Part shown: positions 18,070-25,493 of the stretch, one piece after another
Layout: each line of letters starts with the position of its first letter
Position numbering within the stretch: the first letter of the stretch is position 1
From: Methylomarinum sp. Ch1-1
GTDB lineage: Bacteria > Pseudomonadota > Gammaproteobacteria > Methylococcales > Methylomonadaceae
Direction: 5' to 3'
Length of the DNA: 64,000 nucleotides
NCBI RefSeq assembly: GCF_030717995.2
Contig: NZ_CP157743.1
Span: 1,116,001 to 1,180,000, forward strand
Program-made: the position numbers and the translations under genes
The notes under the pieces: model-generated
What the model was told of the DNA's origin: nothing
The model's input: the letters and a program-made list of their open reading frames with translations, nothing else
Database searches by the model: none

Positions 18070-18294
18070 TTTTGAACGCCAAAGTGGGAATTGCTGCGCT
18101 CCGGGTATTGATTCAATGCTATTACATTTTGAGGTAGCAGGCCATTGGCTTCTCAGGACGGTGAAATACATTCCTGAAAACGCTGACAGCATCCTGTTGC
18201 AGTCAGTCTAACAAACCAACAACCGATTCCCTCGATAAAATCCTGCTGAATAGTTACCGCTCCGGTCAATGTCTACAAACTGAGCCATCGAAGT

Positions 18295-18906
18295 CTACAG
18301 CTCGATGCCCGAAAAAAGCATGAATGCCATCGCCATCAACCCCGCGGTGATGAAGGTGATGCCCAGCCCCTGTAAGCCCGCCGGAACATTGCTGTATTTC
18401 ATGCGCTCCCGAATGCCGGCCAAGCCGACGAGCGCCAGCGCCCAACCGACCCCGGAGCCAAAGCCGAAGACGACGCTCTCCGGAAAACTGTAATCGCGTT
18501 CGACCATGAACAGACTGCCGCCGAGAATCGCGCAATTAACGGTGATCAGCGGCAAGAAAATGCCCAGGGCGTGATAAAGCCTAGGGAGGAATTTGTCCAT
18601 GACCATTTCCAGAATCTGAACCATCGCGGCGATCACGCCGATATAGGTGAGCAGGCCGAGAAAGGTCAGGTCGACATCGCTGAGGCCGGCCCAGGCCAGG
18701 CCGTTTCTTTTCAACACCTGTTGATAAATCAGATTGTTGATCGGCACCGTAATCGATTGCACCGCGATCACCGCAAGGCCGAGGCCGTAGGCCGTATGCA
18801 GACGTTTAGACAGGGCCAGAAACGTGCACATGCCCAGAAAAAAAGATAGCGCCAGATTTTCGATAAAAACCGAGGTTAGAAACAGGCTTAGATAATGTTC
18901 CAGCAT
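18295..18906 (-). CDS. nqrE: Na+-translocating NADH:quinone reductase subunit E
   Basis: Six-helix membrane subunit, 203 residues. It reads as NqrE and not its paralogue Nqr[71 protein letters not shown] and [20 protein letters not shown] are NqrE signatures. Cys27 and Cys125 correspond to the NqrE pair that, with two cysteines of NqrD, holds a [2Fe-2S] cluster in the membrane in known Na+-NQR. The start lies 4 bp after the nqrC stop. The nqrD gene that normally lies between C and E is not there. Confidence 0.95.
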   Translation of the reverse strand: MLEHYLSLFLTSVFIENLALSFFLGMCTFLALSKRLHTAYGLGLAVIAVQSITVPINNLIYQQVLKRNGLAWAGLSDVDLTFLGLLTYIGVIAAMVQILEMVMDKFLPRLYHALGIFLPLITVNCAILGGSLFMVERDYSFPESVVFGFGSGVGWALALVGLAGIRERMKYSNVPAGLQGLGITFITAGLMAMAFMLFSGIEL

Positions 18907-18910
18907 CGCT

Positions 18911-19732
18911 TCACTCCTGTTTGCCTGCGGCGGTTAAATCGGCGAGCGACCCCTGTCTGAGCCGGTCCAGCAGCGGGCCGTAGCCGTGTTCGCCCAGCCA
19001 ATAGTGAATCAGGTTGTCGACGCCCCGGCTGGTCAGGGTGGCGCCGGACAGGCTGTCGATCTGATGCTTGGCGTCGGGAGAATTCGCTTCGACTTCGCCG
19101 CGCACCACTTCGATGATCACTTCTCCTGCGCTGTTGAATGCCCGTTTACCGCGCCAGCTTTGCTGCCATTTCGGGTTTTCGATTTCACCGCCCAGTCCCG
19201 GGGTTTCGCCGTGTTGATAAAAGGTGATGCCGGCGATGGTGTTAAGATCGTTGTTCAGGGCCAGAAAGCCATACATTGTTGACCACAGGCCTTTGCCGTA
19301 AACCGGCAGAATCACTTGATCGAAACGGTTATCCTTTTTGACCAAATAGACCACCATATAGCGGGGCCGTCGTTTGATCTTGGCGATGTCCTGTTCGGGC
19401 GGAATGGCCACGCCGTAATCGGAATCCGACGCCAGCGTTTCGATGTCGAAATTTTCGATGTTGAGGACGTCGTCGAATCGCCTTGGTTCGACGCGCTCGC
19501 CCGAGGCCAAATCGATCATGACCGGCACGATGCGATCCCGGTATATCTGTTCTATATTTTTACGATGACCCGCTAGGCCGGCCACGCTCAGAATATTGCC
19601 GATGCGATCGAGGCGACGGTTCTGTTGCTGTATCGAATTCAGCCATACCGCGGCGGTGGACACGAAAAAAGAACAGACCAGGCAAACGCCGAGTATGACT
19701 TTGATCGATTGTTTGATATTAGCGTTCGGCAT
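18911..19732 (-). CDS. nqrC: Na+-translocating NADH:quinone reductase subunit C
   Basis: Periplasm-facing subunit with one N-terminal membrane helix (about 9-31) and a covalently bound FMN. The flavinylation motif is [11 protein letters not shown] (about 228-236), where a threonine carries FMN by phosphodiester bond. Other family blocks are [14 protein letters not shown] and [16 protein letters not shown]. The 273 residues are of normal length. Its start overlaps the end of nqrB by 14 bp, so they are probably translationally coupled. The C-terminus is complete and ends cleanly just before nqrE, with no trace of nqrD. Confidence 0.95.
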   Translation of the reverse strand: MPNANIKQSIKVILGVCLVCSFFVSTAAVWLNSIQQQNRRLDRIGNILSVAGLAGHRKNIEQIYRDRIVPVMIDLASGERVEPRRFDDVLNIENFDIETLASDSDYGVAIPPEQDIAKIKRRPRYMVVYLVKKDNRFDQVILPVYGKGLWSTMYGFLALNNDLNTIAGITFYQHGETPGLGGEIENPKWQQSWRGKRAFNSAGEVIIEVVRGEVEANSPDAKHQIDSLSGATLTSRGVDNLIHYWLGEHGYGPLLDRLRQGSLADLTAAGKQE

Positions 19733-20918
19733 CGCTGGTCAGCCTCCTACGCCTTCTTTCGATATGGCGGTCCAGGAAAAAACGGTCGATCGTCGGCGCA
19801 AAGATATTGCCGAATAAGATCGCCAGCATAATGCCTTCGGCGAAACCGGGGTTGATGACCCGGACCAGCACCGTCAAGGCGCCGATCAGCAAGCCGTAGA
19901 CGTATTGACCTGCCCGGGTATGAGCCGAAGACACCGGGTCGGTGGCCATAAACACGGCGCCGAAGGCAAAGCCGCCCAACACCAGATGCCAGAGCGGGGT
20001 CACTTGAAACATCGCATTAGTCGCGCTGCCGGCCCAGTTGAACAGCAGGGCCAGAATCGTCATGCCCAGCGCCACCCCGGCCATGACCCGCCATGAAGCG
20101 ACCTGGGTGATGATCAGGATGACTGCGCCGATCAAACAGGCCAGGGTCGAGGTCTCCCCCATAGAGCCGGGAATGAAGCCGAGAAAAGCGTCGCTCCAGG
20201 AGGCCGAGAGTGTCAGGCCGGGGTCCGCCCATTCCGCCAACGGTGTCGCGCGGCTATAGCCGTCGACGGCGACCCAGACGGAATTGCCGGTCATTTCCCT
20301 GGGATAGGAAAAAAACAGAAAACAGCGTCCGACCAGGGCCGGGTTGAGGATGTTCATGCCGACGCCGCCGTAGATTTCCTTGCCGATCACGACGCCGAAC
20401 GAGATGCCGAGCGCCGCCTGCCACCAGGGCAGATCCGGCGGCAGCGTCAGCGCGAACAACAGGCTGGTGACCAAAAAACCTTCGTTGACGGCTTGTTTGC
20501 GGACGCAGGCGAACAATATTTCCCAGCATCCGCCGACGATGAGGGTGACGAAATAAAGCGGCAAGAAATAAAGCCCTCCATGTATCAAGTTGGAGAGGGC
20601 GCTGCTAGGCTCGATGCCGGCGCCCAGCACAGTTAGCAGGACGCCGCGCCAGCCCGAAGCCTGCGCCGCGTCCTGCGACTGCAGCGCCAGATTGGCTTGC
20701 AGGCCGGTATTGTAAAAAGCCATGACGACCGCCGGAATCAGTGCGACGATCACGGTGATCATCAGGCGTTTTAAATCCATGCCGTCACGGACGTGGGGCG
20801 CGCCACGGGTTACGGTTCCTGGCGTGTATAAAAAATAATCGATCGCCTGATACAGGGGCTGGAAACGCCGCCATTTGCCATCGTTGGCAAAAAGAGATGA
20901 GAATTTCTTATTCATCAT
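19719..20918 (-). CDS. nqrB: Na+-translocating NADH:quinone reductase subunit B
   Basis: Large membrane subunit (399 residues, about ten helices) that carries covalent FMN and riboflavin and forms much of the Na+ path. The flavinylation site is in VAVDGYSRATPLAEW, which fits the S-x-A-T consensus. Other NqrB blocks: TRGAPHVRDGMDLKRLM near the N-terminus, GGVGMNILNPALVGRCFLFF, and FGAVFMATDPVSSAHTRAGQ. The start ATG overlaps the nqrA stop (ATGA). It sits in the intact first half of the operon (A-B-C-E). Confidence 0.95.
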   Translation of the reverse strand: MMNKKFSSLFANDGKWRRFQPLYQAIDYFLYTPGTVTRGAPHVRDGMDLKRLMITVIVALIPAVVMAFYNTGLQANLALQSQDAAQASGWRGVLLTVLGAGIEPSSALSNLIHGGLYFLPLYFVTLIVGGCWEILFACVRKQAVNEGFLVTSLLFALTLPPDLPWWQAALGISFGVVIGKEIYGGVGMNILNPALVGRCFLFFSYPREMTGNSVWVAVDGYSRATPLAEWADPGLTLSASWSDAFLGFIPGSMGETSTLACLIGAVILIITQVASWRVMAGVALGMTILALLFNWAGSATNAMFQVTPLWHLVLGGFAFGAVFMATDPVSSAHTRAGQYVYGLLIGALTVLVRVINPGFAEGIMLAILFGNIFAPTIDRFFLDRHIERRRRRLTSDAER

Positions 20919-22273
20919 GTCTCCTCCCGGCTCTGGGCTTCGATCAAATCCAGGTTTTTACGCAGCAGCGGACCGAATTCCAGTTTGGAGGGACAGACAT
21001 AGGCGCAAAGGGCCAGGTCTTCCTCCGCCAGTTCCAGGCAACCTAGCGCCTCCGCTTCTTCGATATCTTCGACGGCCAAGGCGCGCAACAGGAACAACGG
21101 CATGATGTCCAGCGGCATGATCTTTTCAAAATTGCCGCTGGGGAGAATGGCGCGCACCTCGCCGTTCTTGGCGGTGGTGAAATCGAAGCGCGTGTCTGGC
21201 AGAAAGCGGGACAGGAAGACCGGCTTGACCGAATGACGGTTGAGCCCTGGGCCCAGCCAGCCTAAGAATTGGCGTTTCCTATCTTCGGGCAGCAGCGAGA
21301 CCTGCTGATGAAAACGACCTAGATAGGCGGTGGCTCCGCTGGCCGTGTGGCCGGACAGCACAGAACCGGAGATGATCCGTTGCTCGCCATCGATCAGTTC
21401 GCCGGCGCATAGGTCTTCGAGGCCGGCGCCGACACGAGTCTTGATCAACCTGGGGTTGAGCGCCGACGGCCCTGCCAATGCAACGACGCGGTCGGTATAG
21501 AGGTTGCCGCTAGAGAATAATTTGCCGATGGCAATGACGTCCTGCAGGCCGACATGGCAAACAGTCTTGTCCAAAGACACCGGGTCCAGGAAATGGATAT
21601 GGGTGCCGGCGTTACCGGCCGGATGAGGGCCGGAAAAGTCTTCGATGACCAGCTTGGCGAGATCGATATCAGGCAAATGGGTCTCGGGAGCCTTGCACAG
21701 AAACAGCTTGCCGTCGGTTAATGTGCTCAGTAAGCGCAGACCGTTCAGCAAATCCTGTTCATGGCCTTGTAGAATCGGGGCGATGGCCGGGGCTAAAGGA
21801 TTGCTGTCGATAGCGGTGATAAAAATGGAGTGGGGGACGATTTCCGGATCGGCCACCTTGTCGAACGGCCGCGAACGCAATGCCGTCCACTGGCCAGAAG
21901 CCAGCAGTTGCTCGATGACGGTCTGGCGCGGCAATGTCGCGATTTCAGCGTCCGAATAAGACTGGAATTGAACTTGTTCGTCGCTGTCCGTCAGCTCGAT
22001 GACGACCGAAAGCAGGGCGCGCCTTTCGCCTCGGTTGATCGCCGTAACCGTACCTGTGCCCGGCGACGTATAAATCACCGATGGAAACCTTTTGTCGCTG
22101 AACAGGACCTGGCCTTTGCGGACGGTATCGGACTCCTGGACTTCCAAATGAGGCTTCAAACCGGCGTAATCGATTCCCAGCAGCGCTACGCTGGTCGGCG
22201 GCGCCGCCGCTTTGATAATCTGTTCCGGTCGACCCGTGATCGGTAGGTCCAGGCCTTGTTTGATTTTTATCAT
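20915..22273 (-). CDS. nqrA: Na+-translocating NADH:quinone reductase subunit A
   Basis: Peripheral cytoplasmic subunit, 452 residues, involved in quinone binding. It starts MIKIKQGLDLPITGRPEQ and contains YAGLKPHLEVQESDTVRKGQ, a barrel-hybrid segment with GTGTVTAINRGERRAL, and the GYP-less NqrA core FSGPHPAGNAGTHIHFLDP. The C-terminus includes LGCLELAEEDLALCAYVCPS with paired cysteines. It is the first gene of the operon. Its promoter must lie in the 300-bp divergent gap shared with the TauE-like gene. Confidence 0.95.
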   Translation of the reverse strand: MIKIKQGLDLPITGRPEQIIKAAAPPTSVALLGIDYAGLKPHLEVQESDTVRKGQVLFSDKRFPSVIYTSPGTGTVTAINRGERRALLSVVIELTDSDEQVQFQSYSDAEIATLPRQTVIEQLLASGQWTALRSRPFDKVADPEIVPHSIFITAIDSNPLAPAIAPILQGHEQDLLNGLRLLSTLTDGKLFLCKAPETHLPDIDLAKLVIEDFSGPHPAGNAGTHIHFLDPVSLDKTVCHVGLQDVIAIGKLFSSGNLYTDRVVALAGPSALNPRLIKTRVGAGLEDLCAGELIDGEQRIISGSVLSGHTASGATAYLGRFHQQVSLLPEDRKRQFLGWLGPGLNRHSVKPVFLSRFLPDTRFDFTTAKNGEVRAILPSGNFEKIMPLDIMPLFLLRALAVEDIEEAEALGCLELAEEDLALCAYVCPSKLEFGPLLRKNLDLIEAQSREET

Positions 22274-22573
22274 GACAAGTTGTTTGTTCTGTCAACTAAC
22301 AAAGACGGTTGTTGGTTGCTGCTGCTGCTGCAACATGACCCCACGAATGCAGAGCACTCGCCATAATGGACAAATCGTTCGGGGTGATAGCGACTCTGAG
22401 TAAAAATATTCAGGCTTAGCCAAACTATACGCGCTAGCCGCAGCCTTTACAATCAGGTCCGTCTGGATTTTTTCAGGTCAGCCATCGATGGCGAAGAACA
22501 GTTGCAGATAGACTGAGAAATCAATAGTCTACTCTCCCCTTAACATTCCTCGTAATACATAGACCTCGATAAA
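22274..22573. promoter_or_regulatory. Divergent intergenic between nqrA and the export operon
   Basis: 300 bp with no gene. Includes a short CTG tract, GTTGCTGCTGCTGCTGCAAC (about 22315-22334), with complementary GTTG/CAAC ends. Promoters for both nqrA (minus) and the TauE-like gene (plus) are expected here, but I could not place them reliably. Confidence 0.4.
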
Positions 22574-23551
22574 TTGAATAAATCGCTATTTTTCAGCGTT
22601 GCGCTGACCCTACTGGTGTGGCTTGCATGGTATGGCTACTGCAGGCCCGATACGCTTGCCATTGTCGAAGCAAATTGGCCGGTGAGCCTGACCATGGTGT
22701 TCGGCTCCTTCATCGCCGGCGCCACCAGCGAGGGCGGCGGCGCGATCGCCTTTCCGGTGTTTACCAAGGTGTTGCAGATTGCGCCGCTGGAGGCCAAGGT
22801 CTTCTCGTTGGCGATTCAGAGCGTCGGCATGACGGCGGCAACGTTGACGATTGTCGTCATGCGTATCGATGTGGCCTGGCGCTTGGTCTTATGGGCCAGT
22901 CTGGGCGGCGCGTTCGGCGTTGTATTCAGTACCTTGCTGATAGCCCCTATGCTGGAGCCGGCGTTATTGAAAATGCTGTTCACCTCGATGGTCGTTAGTT
23001 TCGCCCTGACCTTGGCGCAGCTGAATTGGCGAGTCCGCGCCTATAATCGTCGTTTGCCGCTGTTCGGCTGGCCGGAAAAAGCCGGCATGCTATTGACCGG
23101 CGTGGTCGGCGGCGGCATGACCGGATTGGTCGGCAATGGCATCGACATCATTTGTTTTTCGGTGATGGTGCTGCTGTTCCGGTTAACGGAAAAAGTCTCG
23201 ACGCCGACGTCGGTGATTTTGATGGCGATCAATTCGCTGGTCGGTTTCATGCTGCATGTCTTCGTCATCGGCGATTTTAACGAACGAGTGGAAGCTTACT
23301 GGCTGGCGGCGATTCCGGTGGTCGTGGTCGGAGCGCCGTTGGGGGCGTATTGTTGCACGAAATTGAACAATAAAATGATCGCTACCGTGTTAATCGCATT
23401 GATTTTGATCGAATTGTTCAGTTCGCTGTGTTTGATCCCATTAACTGGTAAGATTGGCGCTGTAAGCTTGACGGTATTTGTCGTCTTTTCGGTTATTTAT
23501 TATCTGATGTCCCGGTCGTTGCGTTATAGACCGGTCGGAGAGGAGAAATAG
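22574..23551 (+). CDS. TauE/SafE-type membrane permease
   Basis: A 325-residue polytopic protein with about nine hydrophobic segments, of the TauE/SafE (sulfite/sulfoacetate exporter) family. Visible features: FIAGATSEGGGAIAFPVFTK near the N-terminus and its pseudo-repeat VVGGGMTGLVGNGIDIICFS in the second half, as expected for the duplicated fold. Translation must start at the TTG at 22574 to include the first helix; an in-frame stop lies just upstream and no ATG is available. The ribosome site is weak. The next gene starts 2 bp after its stop, so it heads an operon with the lipoprotein and export genes. The substrate is unknown; family members export sulfur or organic anions. Confidence 0.8.
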   Translation: MNKSLFFSVALTLLVWLAWYGYCRPDTLAIVEANWPVSLTMVFGSFIAGATSEGGGAIAFPVFTKVLQIAPLEAKVFSLAIQSVGMTAATLTIVVMRIDVAWRLVLWASLGGAFGVVFSTLLIAPMLEPALLKMLFTSMVVSFALTLAQLNWRVRAYNRRLPLFGWPEKAGMLLTGVVGGGMTGLVGNGIDIICFSVMVLLFRLTEKVSTPTSVILMAINSLVGFMLHVFVIGDFNERVEAYWLAAIPVVVVGAPLGAYCCTKLNNKMIATVLIALILIELFSSLCLIPLTGKIGAVSLTVFVVFSVIYYLMSRSLRYRPVGEEK

Positions 23552-23553
23552 TT

Positions 23554-24117
23554 ATGCGTATTATCACTCGAGGTTTGCTGCTGGTATTGGTGGCCCTGTC
23601 ACTGGTTTCCTGTAAAAAAGTGCTGAAGCCGAATGAACTGCCGGCGCACATTGCCGTTGGCGACACCTACTACACCCAGTTTGTCATTCGTTATGAAAAG
23701 GGGACGCATGTCACCACCAATTATCGCCGCGGCGCTTCCATTCCGGTCAATACGCCGGTTAATTTGCTCAAAATCACCACTAAGACGATCGAAGTGGCGC
23801 TGGATGACTCCAATCAGAAGTTACTGGTGAAGAATGTCGAGAAGCATACCGGCGATGATGTCATCGCTGCGTTCGACAAGTTGTTCGCGAAGAACAAGGT
23901 CAATCTGTCGAAATTTACCCGTCTGGAAAGACAGCATATTAAAAGCGGCACGGCGGCGAAGGGCATGCGCAAAGAGGCGGTGATCGTCGCGATAGGCTAT
24001 CCGCCGGTTACCGAAACGATGAGCCTGGACAGCGATACCTGGGTCTATTGGAGCGGCCGCTTCAATCGCTTCAATGTGCACTTCAAGAACGGCAAGGTGA
24101 GCTGGGTTGAAGATTAA
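23554..24117 (+). CDS. Lipoprotein with BamE/OmlA-like C-terminus
   Basis: A 187-residue predicted lipoprotein: MRIITRGLLLVLVALSLVSC gives the lipobox with Cys20. The second half has the look of the SmpA/OmlA (BamE-like) fold: GMRKEAVIVAIGYPPVTETM followed by DTWVYWSGRFNRFNVHFKNG, a two-strand tail with the typical W-x-Y. The first half (AVGDTYYTQFVIRYEKGT) is not recognised. A strong GGAGAGGAG site precedes it, 2 bp after the permease gene. Its place in the export operon suggests an envelope role; this is inference. Confidence 0.65.
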   Translation: MRIITRGLLLVLVALSLVSCKKVLKPNELPAHIAVGDTYYTQFVIRYEKGTHVTTNYRRGASIPVNTPVNLLKITTKTIEVALDDSNQKLLVKNVEKHTGDDVIAAFDKLFAKNKVNLSKFTRLERQHIKSGTAAKGMRKEAVIVAIGYPPVTETMSLDSDTWVYWSGRFNRFNVHFKNGKVSWVED

Positions 24118-24138
24118 ATTGCCGGGGAAACTCTGATC

Positions 24139-24768
24139 ATGCTCGGAATCGTCAAAGGGGTGGTCGTCACCAGTTTATTTTTGGCTTACCCTTATCTGGT
24201 CTATCGAGGCATAGAAAGCGGCATGGTTTGGCTGGCGCCGTCCATCTTTTCCGCTCTTTATTTGCTGCAGGCCTTTGCCGCTCGCAACGCCAGGATCAAA
24301 CTCTACAAGGCGTCGATTGCGATAGCGCTGTTGTTGGGCGCTTATTATCTGCAGACGCTGACCGCGAAGGTATTGCCGGTGCTGATTCAGCTGATGCTGA
24401 TGTATTTTTTCGGGCGGACCTTGCTGAAAGGCAAGGGGCCGTCATTTATCGAAAGCTTCGTGCGCCTGGAGTTTCCGCAATTTCCGCCCGGCGTCAGTGA
24501 ATATTGCCGGCAATTGACGTGGTTATGGACCGCTTTTTTTGCCTTCAATGCGCTGATGTGTGTGGCTTTGGCGGTCTGGGGTAGCGACTTCTGGTGGACG
24601 CTTTATAATGGCGTGTTTATTTATTTGATGATCGGCCTGCTGATGATCGGGGAATACGTCTACCGACATTTTCGCTTTCCCGATCTGGGCATACCCGATC
24701 CGCAATCGACGATCAGGACGATGATCGTCAATGGTCGCAAAATCTGGCTCGATGTACAGGCGCGTTGA
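24139..24768 (+). CDS. COG4648-type integral membrane protein (ApeG-like)
   Basis: A 209-residue protein with six or more hydrophobic helices. It matches the uncharacterised COG4648 membrane proteins that recur in aryl polyene gene clusters: MLGIVKGVVVTSLFLAYPYL, LLGAYYLQTLTAKVLPVLIQ, FGRTLLKGKGPSFIESFVRL and FPPGVSEYCRQLTWLWTAFF. No catalytic role is established. It is followed with no gap (TGAATG) by the LolA-like gene and then the MMPL exporter, the same trio seen in those clusters, which is the best clue to its job. Confidence 0.75.
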   Translation: MLGIVKGVVVTSLFLAYPYLVYRGIESGMVWLAPSIFSALYLLQAFAARNARIKLYKASIAIALLLGAYYLQTLTAKVLPVLIQLMLMYFFGRTLLKGKGPSFIESFVRLEFPQFPPGVSEYCRQLTWLWTAFFAFNALMCVALAVWGSDFWWTLYNGVFIYLMIGLLMIGEYVYRHFRFPDLGIPDPQSTIRTMIVNGRKIWLDVQAR

Positions 24769-25416
24769 ATGAAACTAAATGATCTAAAAAACTACTGTCT
24801 GAGTTTGGCGTTGACGCCGTTTCTGGTCGGCAACAGTGTTCATGCCGACGATACATTAGCTGCGTTGATGCAGCGGATGAAGTCGGATACCGCGGTCAGG
24901 GTCGCCTATCAAGAAACCCGCACGCTGGCTTTGATGGAGCAACCCTGGCATGGCAGCGGCTATATGTATTCGCTGCCGCCGGATCTTATGATCAAGGAAC
25001 AGTTAAGGCCCGAGCGGGTGTTGATGGGTATCAATGGCGAGCAGATGCTGTATTTCGATCCCGGCAACGAGGTTCGTCATCAGGGCGTCATGGACGCCGA
25101 TAATCCGATGACGCTGAATATCGCCGTTTTCAAAGCCTTGATGACGGCCGATCAAGCCCTGCTGGACAGCCTGTATCAGGTGGAGTTTGTCTCGTTGCCG
25201 GAGCGCTGGTCCATGGTGCTGAGGGCCAAGAACGATCCCGATTCGCCGTTCCGGATCGAGATATCCGGCGCGCATGGCAAGCAGGCCGAACGTATCCATG
25301 TGGAGCAGGCCGATGGCGACAGCCGTGAGATCAGCATGGAAAAAGAGGCCGAAGGCGGCGAAGTCAAAGCGCGTATGGAACAGCTTTATCAAGAATTGTT
25401 GGGCGCCGATGAATAG
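24769..25416 (+). CDS. LolA-related periplasmic carrier protein
   Basis: A 215-residue protein with an N-terminal export signal (cleavage about GNSVHA-DD). The fold pattern is LolA-like: VRVAYQETRTLALMEQPWHG, SGYMYSLPPDLMIKEQLRPE, GEQMLYFDPGNEV. LolA proteins shuttle hydrophobic molecules through the periplasm. Divergent LolA relatives next to MMPL exporters in polyene clusters are thought to carry the lipid product. The housekeeping lolA normally sits next to ftsK, so this is a dedicated paralogue. It starts at the ATG directly after the upstream stop and is followed after 77 bp by the exporter. Confidence 0.75.
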   Translation: MKLNDLKNYCLSLALTPFLVGNSVHADDTLAALMQRMKSDTAVRVAYQETRTLALMEQPWHGSGYMYSLPPDLMIKEQLRPERVLMGINGEQMLYFDPGNEVRHQGVMDADNPMTLNIAVFKALMTADQALLDSLYQVEFVSLPERWSMVLRAKNDPDSPFRIEISGAHGKQAERIHVEQADGDSREISMEKEAEGGEVKARMEQLYQELLGADE

Positions 25417-25493
25417 GCATTTTTCTGTAGGCAGGCCTGGCGCTGCCGCAAAAAAGGCCATCCTCGAAGCATAAGGGACAATAGGAATAACGC

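Noticed and set aside
17876-18082. Upstream extension of nqrF by 69 residues
   Set aside because: The extra part is translated MITE sequence; the ATG at 17875 has the ribosome site and the conserved NqrF N-terminus.
17549-18211. 220-residue plus-strand frame over the start of nqrF and the MITE
   Set aside because: It is antisense to nqrF and then runs through repeat DNA; no protein family character.
18295-18906. This gene as nqrD rather than nqrE
   Set aside because: The N-terminal [20 protein letters not shown] and the [19 protein letters not shown] segment are NqrE-specific; NqrD has different blocks.
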